Below, piece by piece: positions 45,177 to 55,300 of a stretch of DNA of 64,000 nt. The notes under the pieces were generated by a model that did no database searches, had not been told where the DNA came from, and saw only the letters and a list, made by a program, of their open reading frames with translations. The first letter of the stretch is position 1. Every line of letters starts with the position of its first letter. Both the position numbers and the translations under genes were made by a program. Source of the stretch: Clavaria fumosa (lineage: Eukaryota > Basidiomycota > Agaricomycetes > Agaricales > Clavariaceae). Location of the stretch: NCBI GenBank assembly GCA_951802425.1, contig OX637802.1:1-64000 (forward strand), in the 5' to 3' direction.

Positions 45177-45264
45177 GTCACAACTGTACAGAGGGGTGGA
45201 TCCCTCTACATAGAACTACTAGCTCAATATACCATTGAGTCCAGTTCATTTGAGGGATAGAAAG
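45177..45264 (+). repeat. LTR-F tail, copy 3 (left flank of element A2)
   Basis: GTCACAACTGTACAGAGG to GATAGAAAG matches 29895-29983, then is interrupted by A2. Confidence 0.88.
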
Positions 45265-45269
45265 TATTA
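45265..45269. repeat. Target-site duplication TATTA, left copy (element A2)
   Basis: The partner is 51898-51902. The uninserted paralogue at 29984-29988 has TATTA once. Confidence 0.93.
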
Positions 45270-45322
45270 TGTCAGGATCCATTACGTAGCGGTCAAGATG
45301 CCCAGCCTTGAGGAGGGGGCCA
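45270..45322 (+). repeat. Chimeric remnant at the 5' edge of A2
   Basis: 45270-45288 equals the first 19 bases of the LTR; from about 45291 the sequence equals 51306-51338, the end of pol plus polypurine tract. The two are joined by a GC. Confidence 0.88.
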
Positions 45323-45878
45323 TGTCAGGATCCATTACGTAAGCCGCCGTCACTGAATCCGCAATGCGCTAGGATCTAGCTACGAGGACCGAGTATGGGA
45401 TCACGTGACTGCCCGCGACCTCAACTCCACGCTCGCGGCTCCCCTGGCGCTTATAGACCCGCGACCAGCACCCACCACATGCCCCCACGTTCCTTGCGAT
45501 TTCCCACACTTTGCAATTTGTGATGGAGGCGGATCAGCAAAAATGTCTCTGACGCCCCCCATCAATCAATCTAACCTAAACGGGCCTAATTGAGGTTTCC
45601 CCTCGGGCAGCCAAGACTGCGCCAAGCATTCCCTCTGTCATCCTCCCCACATCTGTACCTCACCACTACCTTCCTTATCTGGCATCCCCTTTTCCCTGTA
45701 TTACCTCCCCTATCCCGCACGACTCAGAGCGCGTAGCCTCGTTTCTCTTACTTATGACTCACCTCCTACACAGCCCCCTTCCCCCAGTATATATAATGCC
45801 TTTGTAATGAGTGTAGGCCCTCACGTTGAAATCGAGCTTCTTTCCCCTTTTCGCTTCTGTGAGTGACTCGGACTGACA
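45323..45878 (+). repeat. 5' LTR of element A2
   Basis: It is 556 bp, TGTCAG...CTGACA. TATATATA lies at 45788-45795 and the inferred transcript start ACGTTGAAAT at 45823-45832, 35 nt downstream. Confidence 0.94.
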
Positions 45879-45880
45879 CA

Positions 45881-45890
45881 ATTTCAACGT
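45881..45890 (+). promoter_or_regulatory. Primer-binding site of element A2, self-priming type
   Basis: ATTTCAACGT is the exact reverse complement of ACGTTGAAAT at 45823-45832. The RNA 5' end can pair with it, as in Tf1/sushi elements. Confidence 0.8.
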
Positions 45891-45897
45891 CCACCCC

Positions 45898-46773
45898 TTG
45901 CTACCTCGACCCTGTCAACCCCCGGTCGGCCTAGCTTTCTCTTTACCCCCTGCCCGTCGTTTACAACAGAACGACGAGAGAATCACCCTGGCGTACCTGA
46001 CGCGTAATGAGGACATAACGGACGAGTGGCTCACCACGGTCCTGGACTTTGGAGAAGACAAATATTGGGCAAGGTACTTTGACACTCGCGTACGAACTGA
46101 ATTCTACCCAGACACACCCACGGAATCTGACGTCTCGGAGACGGAAACTGCGGTACTAAGACCACGAGAGCTACGCCCTTTCGAGTTGTGGATTATTGAG
46201 GAGGAAAGAAGACTTGTGCCTTATTTCGGAAGGCTATACGCACAAGAACAGAGCAGAAGAGAGCAGAGATTGAGAGAAGCCCTAGCGATTGCATTACCAG
46301 ATTCTGCGACCTCAGGCACGAGATCGCCCGCACACAGCACCATCGACGTTAACCTCGACAACCTCGAGGACTACGTAAACAGCAACAACGACGAGTCGAC
46401 GAACGAACCCGCATACATTTCCGTGGAGATCCAGACAGAACTTACCCTCCTCGGAGTCGAACAGTTCATCGTCCACGAATACCGACCCCTCGCTTTCATC
46501 CCCTGCTCTATCAATCCCATCCCCCCCAGCTCCACCAGTTCATACCGAACCCCCCGTAGACTTCGCGAGTTTAGACGAGCGCCTAGCCCGGCAAGCACCG
46601 TCACCACCACCACCACCACAATCACCTGCGACTCCAGAACCGGAACCGCGACCCCAACCCACGAATTCATCGCCGCCAGAACCCTCGCCGCCGCCCTCGC
46701 CCGCACCCGAAATGGCAGACGCCGTCCCCACAGCCCCAATGCCGAGGCTGGACCTAGCCGTTCCATCTTTTGA
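45898..46773 (+). CDS. ORF0 upstream of and overlapping gag, element A2
   Basis: The frame is open from the stop at 45874-45876 to 46773, about 290 codons, but has no ATG in the upstream half; the ATG used in A1 reads ACG here (near 45999). The protein is acidic at first (DEWLTTVLDFGEDKYWARYF; FELWIIEEERR), with a Ser/Thr/Pro- and Arg-rich C-terminal part. Its last 62 bp overlap gag, which is in the +1 frame. If used, it needs a non-ATG start or splicing from the leader. No homologous domain is known to me. Element B lacks it. Confidence 0.5.
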   Translation: MLPRPCQPPVGLAFSLPPARRLQQNDERITLAYLTRNEDITDEWLTTVLDFGEDKYWARYFDTRVRTEFYPDTPTESDVSETETAVLRPRELRPFELWIIEEERRLVPYFGRLYAQEQSRREQRLREALAIALPDSATSGTRSPAHSTIDVNLDNLEDYVNSNNDESTNEPAYISVEIQTELTLLGVEQFIVHEYRPLAFIPCSINPIPPSSTSSYRTPRRLREFRRAPSPASTVTTTTTTITCDSRTGTATPTHEFIAARTLAAALARTRNGRRRPHSPNAEAGPSRSIF

Positions 46774-47782
46774 TGGAAACAAGAAGAATTTCCGGACCTT
46801 CCTCAGGTCCCTCCAATTACAGTTCCTGGGAAACCAGGGACTCTATGCCAGTGACCTGAACAAGATCCTATTTGCACTGAGTAAGATTACAGGAGAAGGG
46901 TTCGCAGCGGAATGGGCGAACATGTGGGGTGACAAGATCCTGAACGCTGGAGTGGCAGGAACTTGGGAAGACTTCGTTGTGGACCTGCGGAGGGCCTTCG
47001 ATGACCCTAACATCACCGCGACTGCTCTAAACGACATCGCCAAGCTGAAACAGGGCGCGCTAGAAGCTGCGGAGTTCTTCGCCCTATTCGAAACGTTGAT
47101 GCACAAGGCAGAGCTGGACCCGGTCGACGACTCTGACGTGCTGATCCACTGGCTGGAGATGAATCTCAACCGGAGGCTGACCACGCGGGTCTACAACGTC
47201 AACCCCATGCCAGTTACCTATGCCCAGTGGAAGCATCTGGTCGAAACCCTGGATGCTCAGCAACGACGGCTCGACGCGATCATCTGCGAGCAGAATGCCA
47301 GCCGCCCTGCCCCTACCCAATTCCAGCAGTCGCGACCACTCCCTACGCCTCCGCGCTACCCGAACCCGAACCCGCTGCGACCCGCGCCTCGCTTCCCCTC
47401 CGTTCCGCAGCAGCAGCAACGCGCCCCTGCTCCTCAGATCATGCCCCGTTCCGCTGGTGCCGGCGACAGGATGATCGTGGACCAGATGCGGGCTCCTGCA
47501 GCTGAACATCGATGCTTCCGCTGTGGCCAGGTGGGTCACATCGCCCGAAACTGCCACCTCCCGGACTCGCGACCCTATGTCCCGAGGCCGCAGGTTCGCG
47601 TGATGGTCCCTGGCTCAGTAGAGGTGGAAGAGTATGAAAACGAACTCGCGCTACTCCACGACAGGCTCGCAATATACGAAAGAGAGAGACAGATGGCTGG
47701 TGCCCCACAAGCCCAGCAACAACAACAGCAGCTCCTGCCAGCTCCCACCCAGGAGCAAGGTTTTGGAGAAGAGACGCAGTGA
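46712..47782 (+). CDS. gag: Gag polyprotein, element A2
   Basis: The product has 356 residues from MADAVPTAPMP. Capsid-like region to about residue 190 (KILFALSKITGEGFAAEWANM; RRAFDDPNITATALNDIAK). A Pro/Gln linker follows, then the CCHC knuckle CFRCGQVGHIARNC near 275, a coiled segment and a poly-Gln tail. The frame ends with TGA at 47780-47782. The pol frame lies at -1 and is open for more than 80 bp upstream of that stop, so pol probably needs a -1 shift. I could not find a standard X-XXY-YYZ slip site near the stop. Confidence 0.9.
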   Translation: MADAVPTAPMPRLDLAVPSFDGNKKNFRTFLRSLQLQFLGNQGLYASDLNKILFALSKITGEGFAAEWANMWGDKILNAGVAGTWEDFVVDLRRAFDDPNITATALNDIAKLKQGALEAAEFFALFETLMHKAELDPVDDSDVLIHWLEMNLNRRLTTRVYNVNPMPVTYAQWKHLVETLDAQQRRLDAIICEQNASRPAPTQFQQSRPLPTPPRYPNPNPLRPAPRFPSVPQQQQRAPAPQIMPRSAGAGDRMIVDQMRAPAAEHRCFRCGQVGHIARNCHLPDSRPYVPRPQVRVMVPGSVEVEEYENELALLHDRLAIYERERQMAGAPQAQQQQQQLLPAPTQEQGFGEETQ

Positions 47783-50700
47783 GTCCGAACTCGCGTCTCT
47801 GTAATACTACAAGCAATGTTCCCGCCCCTGCCCCTGTACCCGTAGCAAGTATACCCAAATATACAATCTTGCAACGGAGACATGCCTGGAGCACGAACGA
47901 ACTTGAGGACAACAGAACGACAAAAGTCGCAGAAGAGAGACCAAAGAAACAGAGAAGGGAGTTGACCCTGCCGGCGCATTTCGAAACTCTGACTACGGCC
48001 GAATGGGGAGGCGTCAAGGTCTTGATCGACTCAGGTTGTACCAATTGTTTTATGGACCTGGCCTGGTGTAAGGAACTTGGACTGGAACCCGTTCCACTAC
48101 AGAACCCGATCAAAGTGTATAATGTGGATGGCTCGACAAACAAGAACAGACCGATCCGCTATGGTATCGACCTCCTGCTGACGATAGGGGACCACCAGGA
48201 GCAGATACACTTCTTGCTCGGAGCTGCCAAATCGCACAAGATCATCTTGGGGCATGACTGGCTGTCCAAACACAATCCCGACATCGATTGGCCGCTAGGC
48301 AAGGTTTCCTTCAAATGCTGCCCCCAAAGTTGCCAGTTCGACCCCCGCCTCGCGAGTCCTTGGGCCTACCCGAGAGGCAGTAGATGGGATAATGCACTAC
48401 AAACGACTATGGAAATCCGCTTCTCGGACTCTGGAGACATGCCTGACTGGCCATCGCTATACCCAACAGTCTTCAGCGAAGCGAAGTGGGATGAATTGCC
48501 CAAGCCACGACCCGATTTTGACATTAAGATCGAGTTCCGCGAGGACCCAGGCCACTTATCCTCCAAACTATACTCGCTGATGAGGGAAGAGACGATTGAG
48601 ATGAACAGGTGGATTGACAAGCAGCTCGCATCAGGAAGAATAAGGCCTTCCAAATCACCCTATGCCAGTCCGTTCTTTTTCAAGCGAGAAAAGGACAAAC
48701 TCCGACCGATCATCGACTATTCGCGCCTCAACTCATTCCTGATCAAAGATAAGTTTCCACTGCCACGCATCCACGACTGTGTAGACAAGCTGCGAGGGGC
48801 CAGGATCTTCTCCAAGATCAATGCGAAGGGAGGATTTCCGTCTATGAGGTTGTGGGAGGGGCACCAGGAGAGATGCGTGTTCTTAACGTCGCAAGGTTTG
48901 TTCGAACCTACGGTAATGTGGTTCGGACTCCACAATGCCCCCACGACCTTCCAGAGGTTCATGAACCACATTCTGAGAGAGGAGATTGCCGGCGGACACA
49001 TCCTCACGTACATCGATGACGTCATCATCTTCACGGATGACCTCGCGACCCACCATTACTGGATGGACCGAGTCCTGCAAAGATTCTGCAAGAATGGGCT
49101 GTGCCTCCGGCTAAGCAAGTGTGAGTTTGAGAAGGCTGAGGTGTTCTACCTTGGGCTCAGGCTCTCGCACAACCGCCTCGAGCATGACCCGGCCAAGGCA
49201 GAAGCTATCCGAGACTGGCCAGTGCCCCGAAACGTCAAAGAACTCCAACGCTTCCTCGGAATGGTCAACCACTTGCGGAGATTCATCCCCAACTTGTCCA
49301 CGCGAGCCAAACCCCTGTTTAAGCTCACCGGCAACGTCCCCTGGTGTTGGCAGAGCGAACAGGTCGCGGCTTTCCTGGATGTGAAAGGAGCGCTTGTCTC
49401 AGCCCCAGTCCTCGCCCTACCCCAGGACTCGGGCAGGTGGAAGGTAGAAACGGATGCAAGTAACCTCGCGACGGGTGGTGTTCTTTCACAGCAGCAGCCT
49501 GATGGAACCTGGAGACCAGTCGACTACATCTCCGAGGCCCTCACAGCCACCGAGAAAAATTATGACGTCTACGATAAAGAACTCCTCGCAGTCATCAGGG
49601 CTTTAAGAGAGTGGAGAGCGTACCTAGTGGGAGTGGATGAGACCTTCGAGATTTGGACAGACCACGCCAACCTGCAATACTTCAGAAAGCCCCAAAAACT
49701 GAAGCCACGACAGATACGCTGGTACGGAGAACTCCAAAATTTCGACTTCGAGATCAAGTATCGGACGGGCAAAAGCAACACCAAAGCCGATACCCTCTCG
49801 CAAAGGCCAGACTACGGAGACGCTGCCAAGGAAGATGCCCCCGTCCAGATGCTCCCCGCCGACATGGACATACGCACCAGCTTTGCCTCGGAGATGGAGA
49901 CGCTCCTCCAGAAAAAGAGCGCGGAACATGTCACGAAGCCCACGGAGATTGATGACAGTTGGACGCGAGACCGCCTTGGGCTTTGGTGGAGAAACAACAC
50001 TGTGTGGATACCCGCAAGCGTTCGCGAGGTAGTGCTCAACTACGAACACGACCTCCCCATCGCAGGACACCCCGGAATAAAGAAAATGAAAGCTGCAATG
50101 GTCAAGACCTACTGGTGGCCCGAGATGGTGAAGGATGTGGAGAAGTACGTATCTGGATGCGAAGGTTGCCAGAGAACCAAGCCCGATCGAACCAAACGCG
50201 CCGCGCCTCCATACCCGCACCCAGTTCCAAACGGCCCATGGTGGGCGATCAGCTGGGACATAGTAGGACCATTACCGCAATCCCGCAGGTTCAACTCCAT
50301 CCTTGTAATCATCGACAAATTCACCAAGCGCACTCTCATCGAAGCGATTGGTTTCGACTTGACGAGCCTGGGAGCAGCGAGGATCCTCTGCGACCGAGTA
50401 TTCCGGAACCATGGAATCCCCCAGAAGGTCATCAGTGATCGTGGCCTACAGTTCGTCTCTCGATTCATGAAGGAATTCTACCGGATGATTGGGATAAAGG
50501 CTAACCTGAGTACTGCCTTCCACCCCCAAACTGACGGACAAACAGAGCGAGTAAACCAAGAGATCGAGACCTACCTGCGAGGATACGTCGACCATCTCCA
50601 GGATGATTGGGCGGAGTGGCTGAGCACAGCGGAATTTGCGTTGAACAACCGGGAACACTCCGCGACAGGCTACACGCCCTTCTTCTTGGACTATGGCCGG

Positions 50701-51327
50701 CATCCCTGGAATGGGGGTATACACCTGCGGACAGAAGTGAACCCTGCTGCCGATGAGTGGATGGCAAAGTTGGAAGAGTCACGACGTGCTGCCAAAGAGG
50801 CCATGGAGAAAGCCGCGCTAGCGATGAAAAAAAGCTACGACAGCGGAAAGCGACCCAGCCGCGAGTATGGGAAAGAAGACTTAGTTTGCCTCGACACGCG
50901 AAACCTGAAAATGGACCGCCCAAACAAGAAGCTCGACAACAAACGCGCTGGACCTTTCGCTATCATAGAAAAGGTGGGACCAGCTGGATATCGCCTCAAA
51001 CTGCCCCCGGCCTGGCGAATCCATGACGTATTTAATGAGCTGCTCCTCACTCCGTTCACCCCTCCTTCCTTCGCTTCTCAAGCCCGACCACCCCTGCCCC
51101 CCCCGACCATTGACGACGACCATTTGGAGTATGAGGTTGAAGAGATCCTGGATGTGAAGAAAGTAGGACGAGGAGTGAAGTACCTGGTAAAGTGGCAAGA
51201 CTACCCCATTGAAGAGAACACCTGGGAACCCCGCCAGAACCTTACCAACACTGCAATCCTTCTCTGCGACTTCTTCCTCAAGCACCCGGACAAGGCGCGA
51301 TTAGCTGGTCAAGATGCCCAGCCTTGA
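47779..51327 (+). CDS. pol: Pol polyprotein, element A2 (RT motif A mutated)
   Basis: About 1,182 codons of open frame, numbered from 47779, where the frame overlaps the end of gag. Protease: VLIDSGCTNC, Asp84. RT: motif A reads SKINAKGGF, so the catalytic Asp is Asn348 (codon 48820-48822), while YIDD at 411-414 is intact. RNase H: VETDASNLATGG, YDKELLAVI, WTDHANLQ. Integrase: HHCC finger (HDLPIAGHPG...CEGCQRTK), SWDIVGPLP, SDRGLQF and HPQTDGQTERVNQ, so D,D,E are present. Chromodomain at about 1115-1155 (YLVKWQDYPIEENTWEP). There is no stop or frameshift. The loss of one RT Asp predicts no reverse transcription by this copy's own enzyme. Confidence 0.93.
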   Translation: MSPNSRLCNTTSNVPAPAPVPVASIPKYTILQRRHAWSTNELEDNRTTKVAEERPKKQRRELTLPAHFETLTTAEWGGVKVLIDSGCTNCFMDLAWCKELGLEPVPLQNPIKVYNVDGSTNKNRPIRYGIDLLLTIGDHQEQIHFLLGAAKSHKIILGHDWLSKHNPDIDWPLGKVSFKCCPQSCQFDPRLASPWAYPRGSRWDNALQTTMEIRFSDSGDMPDWPSLYPTVFSEAKWDELPKPRPDFDIKIEFREDPGHLSSKLYSLMREETIEMNRWIDKQLASGRIRPSKSPYASPFFFKREKDKLRPIIDYSRLNSFLIKDKFPLPRIHDCVDKLRGARIFSKINAKGGFPSMRLWEGHQERCVFLTSQGLFEPTVMWFGLHNAPTTFQRFMNHILREEIAGGHILTYIDDVIIFTDDLATHHYWMDRVLQRFCKNGLCLRLSKCEFEKAEVFYLGLRLSHNRLEHDPAKAEAIRDWPVPRNVKELQRFLGMVNHLRRFIPNLSTRAKPLFKLTGNVPWCWQSEQVAAFLDVKGALVSAPVLALPQDSGRWKVETDASNLATGGVLSQQQPDGTWRPVDYISEALTATEKNYDVYDKELLAVIRALREWRAYLVGVDETFEIWTDHANLQYFRKPQKLKPRQIRWYGELQNFDFEIKYRTGKSNTKADTLSQRPDYGDAAKEDAPVQMLPADMDIRTSFASEMETLLQKKSAEHVTKPTEIDDSWTRDRLGLWWRNNTVWIPASVREVVLNYEHDLPIAGHPGIKKMKAAMVKTYWWPEMVKDVEKYVSGCEGCQRTKPDRTKRAAPPYPHPVPNGPWWAISWDIVGPLPQSRRFNSILVIIDKFTKRTLIEAIGFDLTSLGAARILCDRVFRNHGIPQKVISDRGLQFVSRFMKEFYRMIGIKANLSTAFHPQTDGQTERVNQEIETYLRGYVDHLQDDWAEWLSTAEFALNNREHSATGYTPFFLDYGRHPWNGGIHLRTEVNPAADEWMAKLEESRRAAKEAMEKAALAMKKSYDSGKRPSREYGKEDLVCLDTRNLKMDRPNKKLDNKRAGPFAIIEKVGPAGYRLKLPPAWRIHDVFNELLLTPFTPPSFASQARPPLPPPTIDDDHLEYEVEEILDVKKVGRGVKYLVKWQDYPIEENTWEPRQNLTNTAILLCDFFLKHPDKARLAGQDAQP

Positions 51328-51338
51328 GGAGGGGGCCA

Positions 51339-51897
51339 TGTCAGGATCCATTACGTAAGCTGCCGTCACTGAATCCGCAATGCACTAGGATCTAGCTACG
51401 AGGACCGAGTATGGGATCACGTGACTGCCCGCGACCTCAACTCCACGCTCGCGGCTCCCCTGGCGCTTATAGACCCGCGACCAGCACCCACCACGTGCCC
51501 CCACCCACGTTCCTTGCGATTTCCCACACTTTGCAATTTGTGATGGAGGCGGATCAGCAAAATGCCTCTGACGCCCCCCATCAATCAATCTAACCTAAAT
51601 GGGCCTAATTGAGGTTTCCCCTCGGGCAGCCAAGACTGCGCCAAGCATTCCCTCTGTCGTCCTCCCCACATCCGTACCTCACTGCTACCTTCCTTATCCG
51701 GCATCCCCTTTTCCCTGTATTACCTCCCCTATCCCGCACGACTCAGAGCGCGTAGCCTCGTTTCTCTTACTTATGACTCACCTCCTACACAGCCCCCTCC
51801 CCCCAGTATATATAATGCCTTTGTAATGAGTGTAGGCCCTCACATTGAAATCGAGCTTCTTTCCCCTTTTCGCTTCTGTGAGGGACTCGGACTGACA
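51339..51897 (+). repeat. 3' LTR of element A2
   Basis: It is 559 bp and very similar to 45323-45878. A polypurine tract (GAGGAGGGGG) ends three bases before it. Near the transcript start it has CACATTGAAAT, one CpG change from the 5' LTR. Confidence 0.94.
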
Positions 51898-52399
51898 TAT
51901 TACACCTGTGAAGGACAAGGGACCATCACAGTCATGAGAAAAGAAGCCTGAACCCCACTCTCAGTCACCTTCACCCCTCACCTTCACCTTCATGAACACT
52001 CTTACTCACCCTCACCCACCCCATTTACTCTGTCACTCTCACAATCATCTTCACTCTCACCCTGGCTCACACTTCTGCTTCATCTGCACACCCACTCTAC
52101 CCTTTACATTAAATCATGTAAATTCATATAAATATTACTGAAGATACTGCTCATAGGTATGCATCTACTCACAAAGTCTGATGAAAATATATGAAGTGTT
52201 TGCTGAGATATAGCCAATGTGCCATGCTCATTTAATATCAAGAATAATGGGGATCTTTGGAACAGATGGAAAGTGGGATGTGGTTTCCATACAAAAGATG
52301 ATGCCAAAAATGGGAACTAGGCATATGAATATTTTGGTGATTATTGGAAATTATTTAACGGAAGTTGGCCAATGCTGCATTGGCCAAGTGTTGTGGGTA
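51898..52399. repeat. Segmental repeat R1, copy 3, with right TATTA duplication
   Basis: It begins with TATTA (51898-51902) and follows 29984-30485 nearly base for base. It includes the 11+1+11 inverted repeat at 52365-52387 and then runs into array 2. Confidence 0.93.
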
Positions 52400-55300
52400 A
52401 GGGTCAGCAGAAAGTGGAGCATTGGCCACTTGGTAGTGAATGGTATGGGGGGTTAGAGGGGGTATAGGGAAAGGGTGTGGGTGCTTTACATAAGTGTTTT
52501 AGTGTTCAGGTCCAAAGATCCCGGAAAAATGAGTTTTTTGGGCATTTTCAGGGGATCTTTGAAAGTAGAAGCTTAGGGGATCAGGTAAGTGGCCATAAAC
52601 CATTGATATACTATAGAGAATGTCTCCTCAAAGTTTCATAGGCCTCCCATGCCTACGTATTGTACAATATGCTATTCTTTGTAATGATACACTAGGAAGA
52701 GGCCAAAATGAAAACCAGGGGATCTTTTGAAGTAGCAAGTGGGGTGAGACATGATCCATACAAAAGTTGTATTGTTTTACCTATAGAACATGTCTACAAA
52801 GTTCCTATAACACATTTTGCAGTTTTTTATTATGTGGCCAAACTTGCATTGGCCATTTGTTTTACAGCTAGGGTCTTGGCAAAGTGGCCTATTGGCCAGA
52901 ATCTATAAGCGGTTCAAAAATCCTGAAAATATTCCTGGGGTTAGGGCACCTATTTGACACTAGGTTCCAGGTGTTTTGAGTGTGGTATACCTTATGCTTC
53001 CAAAGATCCCAGGTTCCGAAACTACAGTGGCCAGCTGTGGCCAGATGTTAGAGAAGGGTCAGCAGAAAGTGGAGCATTGGCCACTTGGTAGTGAATGGTA
53101 TGGGGGGTTAGAGGGGGTATAGGGAAAGGGTGTGGGTGCTTTACATAAGTGTTTTAGTGTTCAGGTCCAAAGATCCCGGAAAAATGAGTTTTTTGGGCAT
53201 TTTCAGGGGATCTTTGAAAGTAGAAGCTTAGGGGATCAGGTAAGTGGCCATAAACCATTGATATACTATAGAGAATGTCTCCTCAAAGTTTCATAGGCCT
53301 CCCATGCCTACGTATTGTACAATATGCTATTCTTTGTAATGATACACTAGGAAGAGGCCAAAATGAAAACCAGGGGATCTTTTGAAGTAGCAAGTGGGGT
53401 GAGACATGATCCATACAAAAGTTGTATTGTTTTACCTATAGAACATGTCTACAAAGTTCCTATAACACATTTTGCAGTTTTTTATTATGTGGCCAAACTT
53501 GCATTGGCCATTTGTTTTACAGCTAGGGTCTTGGCAAAGTGGCCTATTGGCCAGAATCTATAAGCGGTTCAAAAATCCTGAAAATATTCCTGGGGTTAGG
53601 GCACCTATTTGACACTAGGTTCCAGGTGTTTTGAGTGTGGTATACCTTATGCTTCCAAAGATCCCAGGTTCCGAAACTACAGTGGCCAGCTGTGGCCAGA
53701 TGTTAGAGAAGGGTCAGCAGAAAGTGGAGCATTGGCCACTTGGTAGTGAATGGTATGGGGGGTTAGAGGGGGTATAGGGAAAGGGTGTGGGTGCTTTACA
53801 TAAGTGTTTTAGTGTTCAGGTCCAAAGATCCCGGAAAAATGAGTTTTTTGGGCATTTTCAGGGGATCTTTGAAAGTAGAAGCTTAGGGGATCAGGTAAGT
53901 GGCCATAAACCATTGATATACTATAGAGAATGTCTCCTCAAAGTTTCATAGGCCTCCCATGCCTACGTATTGTACAATATGCTATTCTTTGTAATGATAC
54001 ACTAGGAAGAGGCCAAAATGAAAACCAGGGGATCTTTTGAAGTAGCAAGTGGGGTGAGACATGATCCATACAAAAGTTGTATTGTTTTACCTATAGAACA
54101 TGTCTACAAAGTTCCTATAACACATTTTGCAGTTTTTTATTATGTGGCCAAACTTGCATTGGCCATTTGTTTTACAGCTAGGGTCTTGGCAAAGTGGCCT
54201 ATTGGCCAGAATCTATAAGCAGTTCAAAAATCCTGAAAATATTCCTGGGGTTAGGGCACCTATTTGACACTAGGTTCCAGGTGTTTTGAGTGTGGTATAC
54301 CTTATGCTTCCAAAGATCCCAGGTTCCGAAACTACAGTGGCCAGCTGTGGCCAGATGTTAGAGAAGGGTCAGCAGAAAGTGGAGCATTGGCCACTTGGTA
54401 GTGAATGGTATGGGGGGTTAGAGGGGGTATAGGGAAAGGGTGTGGGTGCTTTACATAAGTGTTTTAGTGTTCAGGTCCAAAGATCCCGGAAAAATGAGTT
54501 TTTTGGGCATTTTCAGGGGATCTTTGAAAGTAGAAGCTTAGGGGATCAGGTAAGTGGCCATAAACCATTGATATACTATAGAGAATGTCTCCTCAAAGTT
54601 TCATAGGCCTCCCATGCCTACGTATTGTACAATATGCTATTCTTTGTAATGATACACTAGGAAGAGGCCAAAATGAAAACCAGGGGATCTTTTGAAGTAG
54701 CAAGTGGGGTGAGACATGATCCATACAAAAGTTGTATTGTTTTACCTATAGAACATGTCTACAAAGTTCCTATAACACATTTTGCAGTTTTTTATTATGT
54801 GGCCAAACTTGCATTGGCCATTTGTTTTACAGCTAGGGTCTTGGCAAAGTGGCCTATTGGCCAGAATCTATAAGCGGTTCAAAAATCCTGAAAATATTCC
54901 TGGGGTTAGGGCACCTATTTGACACTAGGTTCCAGGTGTTTTGAGTGTGGTATACCTTATGCTTCCAAAGATCCCAGGTTCCGAAACTACAGTGGCCAGC
55001 TGTGGCCAGATGTTAGAGAAGGGTCAGCAGAAAGTGGAGCATTGGCCACTTGGTAGTGAATGGTATGGGGGGTTAGAGGGGGTATAGGGAAAGGGTGTGG
55101 GTGCTTTACATAAGTGTTTTAGTGTTCAGGTCCAAAGATCCCGGAAAAATGAGTTTTTTGGGCATTTTCAGGGGATCTTTGAAAGTAGAAGCTTAGGGGA
55201 TCAGGTAAGTGGCCATAAACCATTGATATACTATAGAGAATGTCTCCTCAAAGTTTCATAGGCCTCCCATGCCTACGTATTGTACAATATGCTATTCTTT

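Larger units (their letters stand above)
45270..51897 (+). mobile_element. Ty3/gypsy chromovirus A2, 6.6 kb, open frames, TATTA target duplication
   Basis: The core element runs from the 5' LTR (45323-45878) to the 3' LTR (51339-51897) with ORF0, gag and pol between. In front lies a 53-bp remnant (45270-45322) made of an LTR head and the last 34 bases of an internal region with its polypurine tract. The target duplication brackets the remnant plus the core, so the original insertion was larger (probably tandem) and then lost DNA. The coding frames are long and open, but RT motif A carries an Asp to Asn change and ORF0 lacks an ATG. Confidence 0.94.
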
